64,000 nt of DNA from Patiriisocius sp047731265 (GCF_047731265.1 NZ_CP159835.1:868001-932000); one strand, 5' to 3'. Shown: positions 45,211-54,555, numbered from the stretch's first letter. The notes: generated from the sequence alone by a model not told the origin. Program-made: numbers and translations.

Positions 45211-45774
45211 ATGGCTAGAAAAAAGCAATATATAGAATCTGAAGTTATTGATAAAGCAATGCATTTGTTCTGGCGTAAGGGGTATGAAAATACTTCTATG
45301 CGCATGCTCGAGAATGAAATGGGCATCAATAAATTTTCCATATATGCTAGCTTTGGCCACAAACAGGGTGTCTATCTTGAAAGTTTAAAATGCTATAAAG
45401 AAAGGATAAATAACATCTTCAAAAACCTTGAGAATGCAACTAATGGCGTTCTTGCTATAAAACAGTTTTTCTATGATTCGGTTAATATCTGTTACCAACA
45501 GGGAAACCAAAAAGGCTGTCTGATTACCAACACTTATAACGAGTTTTCAGAAAGTGACAATATATTGATAAACGAACAAATGCAAGGGTTTATGGATAAT
45601 TTAAAGGATGTTTTCATCGAAAAATTAAAAATGAATACCACCAAAAATGAAGAAACTGTATTAAAAGAGGCTAATTTTTTATTATTAGCCAAACACGGCC
45701 TGGCCGCAGCTTCAAAAGTTAACAACAAAAAAGAAATAGAAGATTATATTGAAATGACCTTTAAAAATATCTAG
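45211..45774 (+). CDS. TetR-family transcriptional regulator
   Basis: A 187-aa repressor. The N-terminal helix-turn-helix (about 10-55) reads AMHLFWRKGYENTSMRMLEN followed by EMGINKFSIYASFGHKQGVY, typical TetR. I use the ATG at 45211 (MARKKQYIE); an upstream TTG at 45181 would add ten residues. The C-terminal ligand domain contains KGCLITNTYNE with a conserved Cys, which in E. coli NemR senses electrophiles and chlorine; whether this Cys acts that way here is inference. Operator palindromes on both sides of the gene suggest control of itself, the AhpD-like gene and perhaps the OYE gene. Confidence 0.9.
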   Translation: MARKKQYIESEVIDKAMHLFWRKGYENTSMRMLENEMGINKFSIYASFGHKQGVYLESLKCYKERINNIFKNLENATNGVLAIKQFFYDSVNICYQQGNQKGCLITNTYNEFSESDNILINEQMQGFMDNLKDVFIEKLKMNTTKNEETVLKEANFLLLAKHGLAAASKVNNKKEIEDYIEMTFKNI

Positions 45775-45790
45775 TCATTTTTTTTATTCC

Positions 45791-45814
45791 ATAACTAAAC
45801 GATAGTTTAGTTAT
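45791..45814. promoter_or_regulatory. TetR operator palindrome
   Basis: ATAACTAAAC (45791-45800), GATA, GTTTAGTTAT (45805-45814): exact 10-bp inverted repeats with a 4-bp spacer, a typical TetR-site geometry. It lies 17 bases past the tetR stop and 31 bases before the AhpD-like ATG. Confidence 0.7.
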
Positions 45815-45845
45815 AAATAAGTATTAATTTAAAAACAAATATATT

Positions 45846-46394
45846 ATGAATACATTAAAAGTTCACACCATTGAAACGGCTCCAGAAGGCAGCAAATTAT
45901 TATTGGAAAATTCATTAAAAGCTTTCGGGATGATTCCTGGATTGCACGGCGTACTAGCCGGATCACCTGCTACTTTAGAAGCCTATCAAAAACTACATGA
46001 GTTATTTTCAAATTCATCTTTTGATGCAGAAGAGCTTACCGTTGTATGGCAAAGTATTAATGTTGAGCACGAATGTCATTACTGTGTCCCTGCGCACACA
46101 GCGATCGCACATATGATGAAGGTGGATGCTGCATTAACGGAAGCATTGAGAAATCATAAAGAAATGCCGAATGAAAAACTACAGGTATTGCAGAATACGA
46201 CACTAAGTATCATTAGAAATCGCGGTAGAATTTCTGATTCAGAATTAGAAACCTTCTATGCTGTTGGATACGGAGAACGTCAAGTTTTAGAAATCGTTTT
46301 AGGCGTAGCACAAAAGACCATTAGTAATTACACCAATCATATTGCAAATACACCTGTTGATGAACCATTTAAAAAATTTGCTTGGAGCAAATAA
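45846..46394 (+). CDS. Carboxymuconolactone decarboxylase family protein (AhpD-like)
   Basis: A 182-aa all-helical protein with the AhpD-like redox motif: ECHYCVPAHTAIA gives Cys77-x-x-Cys80 and His84, the proton-relay layout of AhpD. Members reduce peroxides or take part in disulfide exchange; true decarboxylases lack the CxxC. It follows the TetR gene and its operator and ends at a strong terminator, so it is likely the main target of that regulator. The substrate is unknown. Confidence 0.9.
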   Translation: MNTLKVHTIETAPEGSKLLLENSLKAFGMIPGLHGVLAGSPATLEAYQKLHELFSNSSFDAEELTVVWQSINVEHECHYCVPAHTAIAHMMKVDAALTEALRNHKEMPNEKLQVLQNTTLSIIRNRGRISDSELETFYAVGYGERQVLEIVLGVAQKTISNYTNHIANTPVDEPFKKFAWSK

Positions 46395-46403
46395 ATCATA
46401 GCC

Positions 46404-46440
46404 GATAAGTGCTAACTATAATAGATAGCACTTATCTTTA
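46404..46440 (+). terminator. Terminator after the AhpD-like gene
   Basis: GATAAGTGCTA (46404-46414) and TAGCACTTATC (46426-46436) form a perfect 11-bp stem followed by TTTA. Confidence 0.8.
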
Positions 46441-46457
46441 TAGACCAAACTAAGAAA

Positions 46458-46817
46458 TTGAACCCGTTAATTACACCGCTCTTAAAAAACGCATTATCCA
46501 ACACCAATGTTGGAGAATCCTCCATATATATTGGCATCTTTCTTATTATTATGGGAATTGTAATTCGGTATTTTAAATTGTACCCTCTTATCGCCGGGTA
46601 CAACACACTATCCCCTGAAGAAAAAGCAAAGGTTCCTATTAAAAAACTAGCAACGCTTATGCGAAATGTATTGGTTTTAATGGGAATTATAATGATCGCT
46701 TGTTTTTATCTTTCGGAAGCACTTGCCAATCCAACAATTAATCAAGTAGGCTTTTTTGTTTCTCTAGTGGGCGGTGTTATATTATTAATGGCGCGGTCTA
46801 ATCTCGAAGTGTCCTAA
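46458..46817 (+). CDS. Small membrane protein, DUF3784-like
   Basis: A 119-aa protein with three hydrophobic helices (about 22-36, 68-86 and 96-112) and the cytoplasmic motif LIAGYNTLSPEEKAKV between helices 1 and 2, which is characteristic of DUF3784. Function unknown. No ATG exists before residue 32 and an in-frame stop lies upstream, so TTG at 46458 is the most likely start. It follows the AhpD-like terminator and may be transcribed separately. Confidence 0.7.
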   Translation: MNPLITPLLKNALSNTNVGESSIYIGIFLIIMGIVIRYFKLYPLIAGYNTLSPEEKAKVPIKKLATLMRNVLVLMGIIMIACFYLSEALANPTINQVGFFVSLVGGVILLMARSNLEVS

Positions 46818-46858
46818 TAGAATATCTAGAAAAATTGGATTTTATTTTAAGCATCTCT

Positions 46859-48142
46859 TTATTCCCGAACCAGATTTGGTTTTTTACCCTTCACAAGATT
46901 CACAAGAATAAAGGCAAGCAATGCAGGCAATACCCAACCCAAACCTTGGGTAGCCAATGGGATGTAGTTTTTAACTAGGTCCATAGCACCTTCCTCCATA
47001 AAGAATTGCAGAAGATCTGGAAGACTAAAAATTATGGTTATGACAGTCACTGCCTTAAAAACTAAAGCGGTTGCCAGTTTCTTAGGAACAACATTTAGCA
47101 CAATTAATACAATCGTAATAGGATATATGAGCATTAACGCTGGGAGTGCAATATCAATGATATAGTGCACACCAAACTGCCCCACGGCAACACCAATAAT
47201 ACAGCCAATGATTGCCGTAACCGTATAAGCTACTTGCTTTCCGCCAGAGATTCCTTTAATAAAATCTGCCGTTCCTGTTACGATTCCTACTGCCGTTGTA
47301 AAACAAGCTAGCGCAACCAATACTGCTAGAAATGCAGTTCCTAAATTACCCAATGTTGCCTTACTTAAGAGGGTTAATAATTCCGTTCTATCCTCACTAA
47401 CTAGCGTACCGCTGTTATGAGCGCCCAAAGCAATTAATCCTGCATAAATTAAAATAAGTCCAATCCCTGAAAGCAATCCGGCACGCGCGATCATTCTCTT
47501 TTTCTCCTCAAAATTCAATTTTCCTTGTAATGCTAAAGAAACTACAATCACGCCTCCCACAACGACGCCCCCAATGGCGTCAAAAGTTTGATAGCCTTCT
47601 AAAATACCGTTGGTAAATGTATTTTCAAAAATAGATTCGCGAATGGGTGCGGCGTCTGTCGTAAGACCAATAGCAATGATTATAATCAAGATTAGAATAA
47701 TGAGCGGCGTTAAAAACTTACCAATGGCACTCAAAATTTTTTTCCGGTTTAATGCGAATACGAGCACCAAGGCAAAATAGAGGCTGCTAAATAAAAGTGG
47801 GGGTACCTCAAAATAAGGATCAATTGCCATTTCAAAAGTAACCGAAGCCGTGCGTGGAGAAGGCAAACTAATAGCAATCAAATAAACGATGACGGCATAA
47901 AGCATCGCAAAAGGTGCTGAAACTTTATTCGCAAAATCCAAGATGGTTCCCTGCAAACGCGCGTGCCCATAGATTGCCATAATTGGAATTACCACCGCAG
48001 ACAAGGCAAACCCAATGGTAACAAACAACCAATCTTCTCCCGCATTATATCCCAAATAAGGTGGCAACACCAAATTTCCCGCTCCAAAAAATAGAGAGAA
48101 AAGTGCAAAAGCAATGATTAAAGTTTGTTCTTTGAAGTTCAA
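46859..48142 (-). CDS. brnQ: Branched-chain amino acid:cation symporter (LIVCS family)
   Basis: A 427-aa permease with about twelve membrane helices. The N-terminal ALFSLFFGAGNLVLPPYLG is the LIVCS hallmark, and AVGIVTGTADFIKG and DAIGGVVVGGVIV are further family segments. It imports Leu, Ile and Val with sodium or protons. The frame opens only with TTG at 48140-48142; the product MNFKEQTLIIAFALFS aligns with known starts, so I accept the TTG. The gene is divergent from the alpha/beta hydrolase, with 41 bases between starts, so their promoters overlap. Confidence 0.93.
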   Translation of the reverse strand: MNFKEQTLIIAFALFSLFFGAGNLVLPPYLGYNAGEDWLFVTIGFALSAVVIPIMAIYGHARLQGTILDFANKVSAPFAMLYAVIVYLIAISLPSPRTASVTFEMAIDPYFEVPPLLFSSLYFALVLVFALNRKKILSAIGKFLTPLIILILIIIIAIGLTTDAAPIRESIFENTFTNGILEGYQTFDAIGGVVVGGVIVVSLALQGKLNFEEKKRMIARAGLLSGIGLILIYAGLIALGAHNSGTLVSEDRTELLTLLSKATLGNLGTAFLAVLVALACFTTAVGIVTGTADFIKGISGGKQVAYTVTAIIGCIIGVAVGQFGVHYIIDIALPALMLIYPITIVLIVLNVVPKKLATALVFKAVTVITIIFSLPDLLQFFMEEGAMDLVKNYIPLATQGLGWVLPALLAFILVNLVKGKKPNLVRE

Positions 48143-48183
48143 AATTTACGTATTTTGAAATTTTAAAAACCGAAGATAAATAA

Positions 48184-48954
48184 ATGATACTGTACTACAA
48201 GAAAACACCTGTTTATTATGACAGTAAGGGCCAAGGAAGTCCAATAGTCCTACTCCACGGCTTTTTAGAGAGCAGCACAATGTGGACCCATTTTATTCCA
48301 GAATGGAAAACAAAGTGCCAACTCATTACGATTGATTTACCTGGCCACGGAAAAAGCGGCGTAATCGCTGAAATCCATACGATGGAATTAATGGCAAAAG
48401 TTGTTGCAGCTATTTTAACTGAATTAAAAATAGACACTGCGGCATTTATTGGACATTCCATGGGAGGCTATATAGGATTGGCATTTGCCGAATTGTTCCC
48501 TAATCAAATTTCCAGCTTGCTATTGCTGAATTCGACTACCTCTAAAGATAATGACACGCGAAAAGACAATCGAGACAGAGCCTTAAAATTTATGAAAACT
48601 CAAAAAGATATGATCATAAGCATGTCTATTTCGAATCTTTTTAATGAGGATGCTCGACAAAAGTTTGCATCAGAAATTGAAGCATTAAAAAAAGAGGCAC
48701 TACAATTTTCAGCACAAGGAATTACAGCGGCAATAAAAGGAATGCGAGATCGTAAAGACAGAACTTCGGTGTTGAAAGACTTTAACAAAAAAAAATACAT
48801 CGTATGTGGTAAAGAAGATACAATCATTCCTTTTTCAGATTCAGTAGCTATTTCAGAAAACACAAATACACCTCTCAAAATTTTAAAAGGAGGGCATATG
48901 TCTTGGATAGAAAATTGTGAGGAAATAACAAATTTAACGTGCTTACTAGGTTAA
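48184..48954 (+). CDS. Alpha/beta hydrolase
   Basis: A 256-aa single-domain alpha/beta hydrolase. Oxyanion-hole HGFLESSTMW, nucleophile elbow GHSMGGY with Ser92, acid in CGKEDTIIPF and His in LKGGHMSWIEN make a complete triad. There is no signal peptide, so it is cytoplasmic. The family spans esterases, haloperoxidase-like and menaquinone-pathway lyases; sequence alone does not choose the substrate. Confidence 0.9.
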   Translation: MILYYKKTPVYYDSKGQGSPIVLLHGFLESSTMWTHFIPEWKTKCQLITIDLPGHGKSGVIAEIHTMELMAKVVAAILTELKIDTAAFIGHSMGGYIGLAFAELFPNQISSLLLLNSTTSKDNDTRKDNRDRALKFMKTQKDMIISMSISNLFNEDARQKFASEIEALKKEALQFSAQGITAAIKGMRDRKDRTSVLKDFNKKKYIVCGKEDTIIPFSDSVAISENTNTPLKILKGGHMSWIENCEEITNLTCLLG

Positions 48955-49047
48955 ACTTCTTGTTTCTCTCTTTTTTTTATTATGTTTAACGGTTATAAAT
49001 CACTAAAATTCATACATTTAAGCGAATGGGCTTTAAAATGATATGTT

Positions 49048-49281
49048 ATGGGAAAAGTATTATGTGTGGTAATTGGTCATAAATATATTTTGACTCAAAA
49101 AGTATCAAATAATATTAATGAATATTGTTGTTGCAATTGTAATAGGGAAGTAACCAACGATTATTCTGTAAAACTTGAAGTCTTAATAGCAAAAATGCGA
49201 GATGTAAATGCTACGCTCTCTAGTTTTCTAGAAAAAACAAAGATAGCTAAGAAGACTAACAGCCTATTTATTAATATTTAA
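49048..49281 (+). CDS. Small zinc-ribbon-like protein (77 aa)
   Basis: A 77-aa protein with MGKVLCVVIGHKY at the N-terminus and NEYCCCNCNREVTNDY, giving Cys and His residues that could bind one zinc ion, followed by a helical C-terminal half. It resembles short DUF1660-like flavobacterial proteins that begin with C-x4-GHKY. Function unknown; no signal peptide. The 181 bases after it (49282-49462) hold nothing I can support. Confidence 0.6.
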   Translation: MGKVLCVVIGHKYILTQKVSNNINEYCCCNCNREVTNDYSVKLEVLIAKMRDVNATLSSFLEKTKIAKKTNSLFINI

Positions 49282-49462
49282 AAAAATGCAAACACCATCG
49301 ATATTGCAGTCTCACAAGGAAATGTCTAATTAAATAAATGTAACCGTTCGCACTATAGCGATGCATTTACAACAGATGCCTAGGGAAAAATAATTAAGCT
49401 ATTTCCTGTTTTAGGGAAAAATTTTGAGATTTTTTAAACTATTTCAAAAAACGAGTGATTTC

Positions 49463-50515
49463 CTAATCTTCATCTTCTGTAAGAGAATTCCATCCTTTTG
49501 CGATAATCGGGATTTTAGTATTTGCTCTTGTAACTAAATGTATCCCTTCGGTTTCTTTCACAATGTGTCCAATTATCGTCATATTTGGGTTGCCTTTGAT
49601 TTTTGGATAATCTTCGGTTTTTACTGTAAATAGCAACTCATAATCTTCACCCCCATTTAATGCAATGGTGGTACTATCCATATTAAACTCTTCGCAAGTT
49701 GTTATTACTTGAGGATCTAAAGGTATTTTTTCTTCATACACGGTGCACCCCACTTTTGACTGTTTACAAATGTGAAGCAATTCACTACTCAATCCATCAC
49801 TTATATCTATCATAGAAGTAGGGAGTACGTCTAGCTCCTTAAGCAGTGCAGGAATATCTTTGCGCGCCTCTGGTTTAAGTTGTCTTTCGATTAAATAAGA
49901 ATAAGGCTCTAAGTCAGGTTGAGAATTTGGATTTACTGCAAATACTTGTTTCTCTCTTTCTAATACTTGAAGTCCTAAATAGGCAGCACCTAAATCGCCA
50001 GTTACCACAAGCAAATCATTTTCACAAGCACCATCTCTGTAAGTAATTGTATCTGCAGCAGCCGTCCCAATAGCGGTTATACTTATAAGCAAACCACTTG
50101 TAGATGAAGTGGTATCTCCCCCTACGACATCAACATCATATACTTTTGCAGCAGTCGAAATTCCTTCGTACAATTCTTCCAAAGCTTCCACAGGAAATCT
50201 ATTAGAGACTGCAATAGAGACGGTAATTTGACTGGGCGTAGCATTCATAGCATATACATCGCTCACATTTACAACCACTGCCTTATAGCCCAAATGCTTA
50301 AGAGGCATGTAACGCAAGTCAAAATGAACTCCTTCGACCAATAGATCAGTAGTGACAACAACTTCGCCTTTGAATGATAGGACAGCCGCATCATCTCCAA
50401 TGCCTTTTACTGTAGTAGTTTGTTTTATTTGAAATCCTTTAGTGAGATGATCAATTAAACCAAATTCTCCATATGAGGAGATAGGTGTTTTTTGATTGTC
50501 TTTTTGCTCGAACAT
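49463..50515 (-). CDS. thiL: Thiamine-monophosphate kinase
   Basis: A 350-aa kinase making thiamine diphosphate from thiamine monophosphate and ATP. GIGDDAAVL, TTDLLVEGVHFDLRY, NVSDVYAMNATP, VGGDTTSS, VTGDLGAAYLGLQVL, DISDGLSSELLHI and LNGGEDYELLFTV are all present, covering the metal/ATP and substrate sites of the PurM-like fold. It is a solitary gene; no other thiamine gene and no TPP riboswitch is seen nearby. Confidence 0.96.
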   Translation of the reverse strand: MFEQKDNQKTPISSYGEFGLIDHLTKGFQIKQTTTVKGIGDDAAVLSFKGEVVVTTDLLVEGVHFDLRYMPLKHLGYKAVVVNVSDVYAMNATPSQITVSIAVSNRFPVEALEELYEGISTAAKVYDVDVVGGDTTSSTSGLLISITAIGTAAADTITYRDGACENDLLVVTGDLGAAYLGLQVLEREKQVFAVNPNSQPDLEPYSYLIERQLKPEARKDIPALLKELDVLPTSMIDISDGLSSELLHICKQSKVGCTVYEEKIPLDPQVITTCEEFNMDSTTIALNGGEDYELLFTVKTEDYPKIKGNPNMTIIGHIVKETEGIHLVTRANTKIPIIAKGWNSLTEDED

Positions 50516-50829
50516 GCTATCGTTTTAGAATTGCAAAAGTACAGTTTAGATTATTGAAAATAAACCAAAACAATTCTGAATATAAAATTAGCTGGTTTAT
50601 TGTCTACTTCTATTGGCCTTCGTAATTTATAACTAGCGAATACTTTAAAGGATATTTAAGAGTTTATGGTTGTATGGTCGCTTTGTAAGGTTTAATTTTG
50701 AAAATATTATTATATTGATTTCTGAAAAATAAATCGATTATGCTTAGGTTGATATCACGTCTACTATTAAACTCATAAAGTGGCCTTTTAGACGAACAAA
50801 GCACTACTTTTAATCTCCAAATAAAAATA
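50516..50829. other. 314-base intergenic region with one promoter
   Basis: It separates divergent thiL and the propeller/MbnP operon. Apart from the promoter at 50670-50700 I see no open frame, hairpin or repeat of note. It leaves a leader of about 120 bases for the plus-strand operon. Confidence 0.6.
50670..50700 (+). promoter_or_regulatory. Promoter of the MbnP/diheme-peroxidase operon
   Basis: TTG (50670-50672), a 20-base spacer and TAATTTTG (50693-50700) fit the Bacteroidota consensus TTG-N(17-23)-TAnnTTTG. Transcription is predicted to start near 50707. Confidence 0.6.
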
Positions 50830-52239
50830 ATGAAAAAGATCTTTACATTTCTATTAAGTTGCACAGCATTAGGTGCAATGAGCCAAACGCCCTGCTCAGG
50901 TGGCTCAGCAGGACCCTATGACTGTAATGGCTTTGATTTGCAATCTGAAATTAGCCTAAACGAAATGGACGCTTCACTAGGCAACGATTCTTGGGGATGG
51001 ACAGATCCACAGGACGGCAAAGAATATGCTCTTATTGCATTAAACAATGGGACCGCTTTTATTGACATTTCCAACCCAACAAACCCTCGTTATTTAGGGA
51101 AATTACCCACTGAAACAGATAGCAGCACTTGGAGAGATGTAAAAGTATATCAAAACCACGCTTTTATTGTTAGTGAAGCGCCTGGTCACGGGATGCAAGT
51201 TTTTGATCTAACAAGATTGCGCGATGTATCAAGTCCCCCTGAAGAATTTGATACCGATGGATTTTACGGAGGTTTTGGAAATTGCCATAATATCGTTATT
51301 AACGAAGATAGTGGTTTTGCATATGCCGTAGGTAGCGACACCTTTGCTAGTGGACCACATTTTATAGATATTTCAGACCCTACAGCTCCTCAAGCTGCAG
51401 GAGGTTTTTCTTCTTCGGGATACAGTCACGATGCTCAAGTGGTAATTTACAATGGCCCAGATACAGATTACATTGGACGAGAAATTTTGATTAGCAGCAA
51501 TGCAAACGATGTTATTATCCTTGATGTTACTAATAAGTCTAACCCAACGCTGATAGCAGAATTTGGATATCCAAATGTAGGATACACCCACCAAGGATGG
51601 TTTACAGAAGACCAACGGTATTTTTTACTAGGAGATGAGTTGGACGAAATTAATGGTATTGGTAACACGAGAACAATAGTCTTTGACTTCTCCGATTTAG
51701 ACAATCCTGAACTAGATTTTGAATATGATGGCCCAACAGGTGCCATTGACCATAATGGATATGTAAAAGACGGCAAATATTACATGGCAAACTATACCGC
51801 AGGACTGCGAGTTATTGATGTAACCGACATAGCAAATGGCAATATGAATGAAGTAGGTTTCTTTGATTCACATCCAGAAAGCGATAATACTGAATTTGAA
51901 GGTGCTTGGAGTGTTTATCCTTATTTTGCAAGTGGGAACATTGTAATTAGTGATATAAACAGAGGTTTTTTATTGGTAAGAGACCCAAGTCTAGGAGCAA
52001 ATGATACTAATAAAGAGTTGTTTACGATGCTTCCTAATCCAGCCACTACGTCAATTACCATTCAGTCTTCAAAAACACCATTACAAAAAGTTGAAATATT
52101 TAATATTTTAGGACAACAAGTAGCCAACTACTCGTTCACAGGCGTAATGAGCAATACCTTTAGCATTCATTCGTTTAATTCTGGAATGTATTTAGTAACA
52201 ATAAACGGGTCCAGTACCAAAAGATTAATTGTAAAATAA
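50830..52239 (+). CDS. Choice-of-anchor B family T9SS-secreted protein (LVIVD-type propeller)
   Basis: A 469-aa secreted protein. Signal peptide to about residue 19 (LGAMSQ). The body has repeated propeller segments of the kind FIDISNPTNPRYLGKLPTE, HFIDISDPTAPQAAG, IILDVTNKSNPTLIAEF and RVIDVTDIANG, with conserved His/Asp sites (WRDVKVYQNHAFIVSEAPG, CHNIVINED, SHDAQVV, YTHQGWF, IDHNGYV) recalling a metal-associated surface propeller. A type A T9SS domain (about 395-469) ends TKRLIVK. It is the first gene of a plus-strand set with a propeller lipoprotein, MbnP and a diheme peroxidase. The choice-of-anchor B family is of unknown function. Confidence 0.88.
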   Translation: MKKIFTFLLSCTALGAMSQTPCSGGSAGPYDCNGFDLQSEISLNEMDASLGNDSWGWTDPQDGKEYALIALNNGTAFIDISNPTNPRYLGKLPTETDSSTWRDVKVYQNHAFIVSEAPGHGMQVFDLTRLRDVSSPPEEFDTDGFYGGFGNCHNIVINEDSGFAYAVGSDTFASGPHFIDISDPTAPQAAGGFSSSGYSHDAQVVIYNGPDTDYIGREILISSNANDVIILDVTNKSNPTLIAEFGYPNVGYTHQGWFTEDQRYFLLGDELDEINGIGNTRTIVFDFSDLDNPELDFEYDGPTGAIDHNGYVKDGKYYMANYTAGLRVIDVTDIANGNMNEVGFFDSHPESDNTEFEGAWSVYPYFASGNIVISDINRGFLLVRDPSLGANDTNKELFTMLPNPATTSITIQSSKTPLQKVEIFNILGQQVANYSFTGVMSNTFSIHSFNSGMYLVTINGSSTKRLIVK

Positions 52240-52287
52240 ACTCCCTGAGAGGGAAAACTCACAAGGTTTTAAAATCACAAAAAAATC

Positions 52288-52301
52288 CCGATAACTATCG
52301 G
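52288..52301. repeat. Palindromic intergenic repeat (CCGATA-AC-TATCGG)
   Basis: Perfect 6-bp arms with a 2-bp centre in the 96-base gap between the choice-of-anchor B and propeller lipoprotein genes. The TCCCGATAnnTATCGG core is one I recall as frequent between flavobacterial genes. It may act as an attenuator or mRNA stabiliser inside the operon. Confidence 0.45.
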
Positions 52302-52335
52302 AACCAGTACCAAGCGATTGATTATAACATAAAAT

Positions 52336-53745
52336 ATGTCTTTAAGTAAAAAACCATATTTCCTTTTTATAGGATTTCTTTTAGTTGTTTTTATCTCCTG
52401 CGGAAGTGACGACGAGACTCTAATACCAGACCCTCCCCAAGAAATGGAAGACGATCCTATGGAAGAGGTTCCAGTGGAAGAACTTGTGTTTTTAAAAACC
52501 TATGGAGGCAGTGGGATTGATAAGGCCGTTGGTGTTGTAGAAGCAAATGATGGCAACTACATGATTTTAGCTACTACAGAAAGTGCAGATGGGGATGTTA
52601 CTGGCAAAACAACTACAGACAGTGACTATTGGTTGTTAAAAGTATCTCCGCAAGGTGATATTATTTACAACCGTGTATTTGGCGGAAGTGCAGATGACGA
52701 AGCAACAAACATTACAAAATCATCAGATGGAGGTTTTTTATTGAGTGGCTACAGTCGTAGTAATGATGGTGATGTTAGCGAAAATTCAGGATTCCAAGAT
52801 TTTTGGGTTCTAAAGTTAGACAGTAACGCGACTATCCAATGGGAAAAGAGTTTTGGATTTCCTGGAGGCGATCAAGCCTTCAAAATTTTTGAAACCTCTC
52901 AAGGAAATTATTTTGTAACTGGATTTCTTGACGTTAGTGCCAGTGGAGGCGATGGAAATGATGCTACTGGAATATCTAACCCAGGTAATACTCGAGCTAA
53001 TGCTCACGGTGTTGGAGAATACTGGGGTATTTTATTAGATCAAAATGGGAATAAAATTTGGCGTCGTTACTTTGGCGGCACAAACAACGATCGCAGTTAC
53101 GACGCGATAGAAACCCCAGAAGGTCATTTTATTATGGTAGGCACTTCAGAAAGTGAAGATTTTGATGTTGTGGACCCAAATGGATCCTATGATTTTTGGA
53201 TTGTTAAAGTAAGCAACACGGGAGATTTGCTATGGTCTAAATCTTATGGTGGCGCGGAAATTGACAATGCATTTTCAATAGCACCAACCTTGGACGGTAA
53301 TTTTATAACGGTAGGAGACACGAGAAGCACAAGTGGCGATGTCTCTGCAAATCTTGGGAATGCAGATGCTTGGATTGTAAAGTTTAGCAATGCCAACGGA
53401 AGCTTAATTTGGGAAAAATCTATTGGGGGATCTGCCTTTGATTCAGCAAGAGGTATTGTACCTACCAATGACGGCAAATTCTTGATCTGCGGAAATACGA
53501 GGAGTAACGATGTTAATTTGACGAGCAACAATGGTCAAAACGATGCTTGGATTGTAATTATTGATGGTAGCGGAAATATTACCTATCAAAAAACTTTAGG
53601 TGGTTCAGAATTAGATTTCACTTTTGGCATTTTAGAAACTTCAGACAATAAAATTGTTGCCGTTGGAGATTCTGAAAGCAATGATTTTGACATTCCAGAA
53701 AACAAAGGAATTAAGGATGTACTCGTAATCAAATTGAATAAATAA
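52336..53745 (+). CDS. Seven-repeat beta-propeller surface lipoprotein
   Basis: A 469-aa lipoprotein with lipobox VFISC and lipid Cys22, followed by GSDDETLIPD, an acidic patch of the kind that sends Bacteroidota lipoproteins to the cell surface. After an acidic Pro/Glu linker, seven repeats of about 57-72 residues follow: GGSGIDKA, GGSADDEA, PGGDQAFK, GGTNNDRS, GGAEIDNA, GGSAFDSA and GGSELDFT begin the units, each ending in DxWIVKxxxxGxxxWxKxxG. This predicts a seven-bladed propeller. No catalytic residues are evident. Its stop lies two bases before the MbnP gene, so co-expression is almost certain. Confidence 0.85.
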   Translation: MSLSKKPYFLFIGFLLVVFISCGSDDETLIPDPPQEMEDDPMEEVPVEELVFLKTYGGSGIDKAVGVVEANDGNYMILATTESADGDVTGKTTTDSDYWLLKVSPQGDIIYNRVFGGSADDEATNITKSSDGGFLLSGYSRSNDGDVSENSGFQDFWVLKLDSNATIQWEKSFGFPGGDQAFKIFETSQGNYFVTGFLDVSASGGDGNDATGISNPGNTRANAHGVGEYWGILLDQNGNKIWRRYFGGTNNDRSYDAIETPEGHFIMVGTSESEDFDVVDPNGSYDFWIVKVSNTGDLLWSKSYGGAEIDNAFSIAPTLDGNFITVGDTRSTSGDVSANLGNADAWIVKFSNANGSLIWEKSIGGSAFDSARGIVPTNDGKFLICGNTRSNDVNLTSNNGQNDAWIVIIDGSGNITYQKTLGGSELDFTFGILETSDNKIVAVGDSESNDFDIPENKGIKDVLVIKLNK

Positions 53746-53747
53746 AG

Positions 53748-54554
53748 ATGAAAAAAATTGTGCTTTTAATCATAGTAAGTATTTTAATTATTTCTTGTAA
53801 TAAAAATGATGACTCAAATAATAGTGCTGTAACGCCTACTAATTATGGAGTAGATTTTAGATTTACCCAGAATTGGGATGGCCAGGAAATTAATAATTCA
53901 GATTATGAAAACACTACGTATGTAAATGCAAATGGTGAATCTTTAACACTATCAAAATTAAATTATTTAATTTCTGATGTTACCTATACGTCAAGCGCAG
54001 ATGGTGCAATTTGGCGCGCCCAAGACTATAAACTTGTTTTAGGTCGTGACGGTGACGTTAACTTTACCCCAGCGATAGAAATTCCAGAAGGAACGTATAC
54101 CGTTTCATTCACTTTTGGTTTTGATGACTTCGATAACGATAAGCAAGGTGGATTTCCAGATTTGAACTCTGCAGATGGGTTTTGGAATGTGCCAGCACCT
54201 CTTGGTGGCGGCTACCATTACCAGCGCATTGAAGGAAAATACATAAATAGTGCTTCAGATCAAACTAATTTTCAGTTTCATACAATTAGAGCGAATAGAC
54301 ACGAAACATTACCTCCAGGGCCAGGTACTCTTGTCGAGCTAAGAGACACTTCATTTAGAATAAATTTAGGCAACATAACAGCAGGCACCAATACAACAAT
54401 AGAAGTAAAAGCAAATATTGCAGAGTGGTTTAAAAATCCAGTTACTTGGAACTTAAACAACCGTTTTCAAGTATTAATGCCAAACTTTCAAGCTCAATTA
54501 GACATGAATTTAAATGGACAAAATGTCTTTGAACTAGGAGCAGTAACTCAATAG
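53748..54554 (+). CDS. MbnP family lipoprotein (putative copper-binding)
   Basis: A 268-aa lipoprotein with lipobox LIISC, lipid Cys17 and the acidic stretch CNKNDDS. The mature domain has strands and loops of the MbnP family: VDFRFTQNWDGQEI, LSKLNYLISDVTY, YKLVLGRDGDVNF, FGFDDFDNDKQGGF, DGFWNVPAPLGGGYHYQRIEG and the C-terminal VLMPNFQAQLDMN. In methanotrophs MbnP binds copper after a diheme partner (MbnH) converts a Trp to kynurenine; Trp residues here are 43, 89, 146, 227 and 234, and which would be modified is unknown. The next gene, one base downstream, encodes a diheme peroxidase, the expected partner. Copper binding is inferred from the family. Confidence 0.85.
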   Translation: MKKIVLLIIVSILIISCNKNDDSNNSAVTPTNYGVDFRFTQNWDGQEINNSDYENTTYVNANGESLTLSKLNYLISDVTYTSSADGAIWRAQDYKLVLGRDGDVNFTPAIEIPEGTYTVSFTFGFDDFDNDKQGGFPDLNSADGFWNVPAPLGGGYHYQRIEGKYINSASDQTNFQFHTIRANRHETLPPGPGTLVELRDTSFRINLGNITAGTNTTIEVKANIAEWFKNPVTWNLNNRFQVLMPNFQAQLDMNLNGQNVFELGAVTQ

Positions 54555-54555
54555 C

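Noticed and set aside
49463..50829. TPP riboswitch near thiL
   Set aside because: No CUGAGA-type core or matching stem pattern was seen upstream of thiL.
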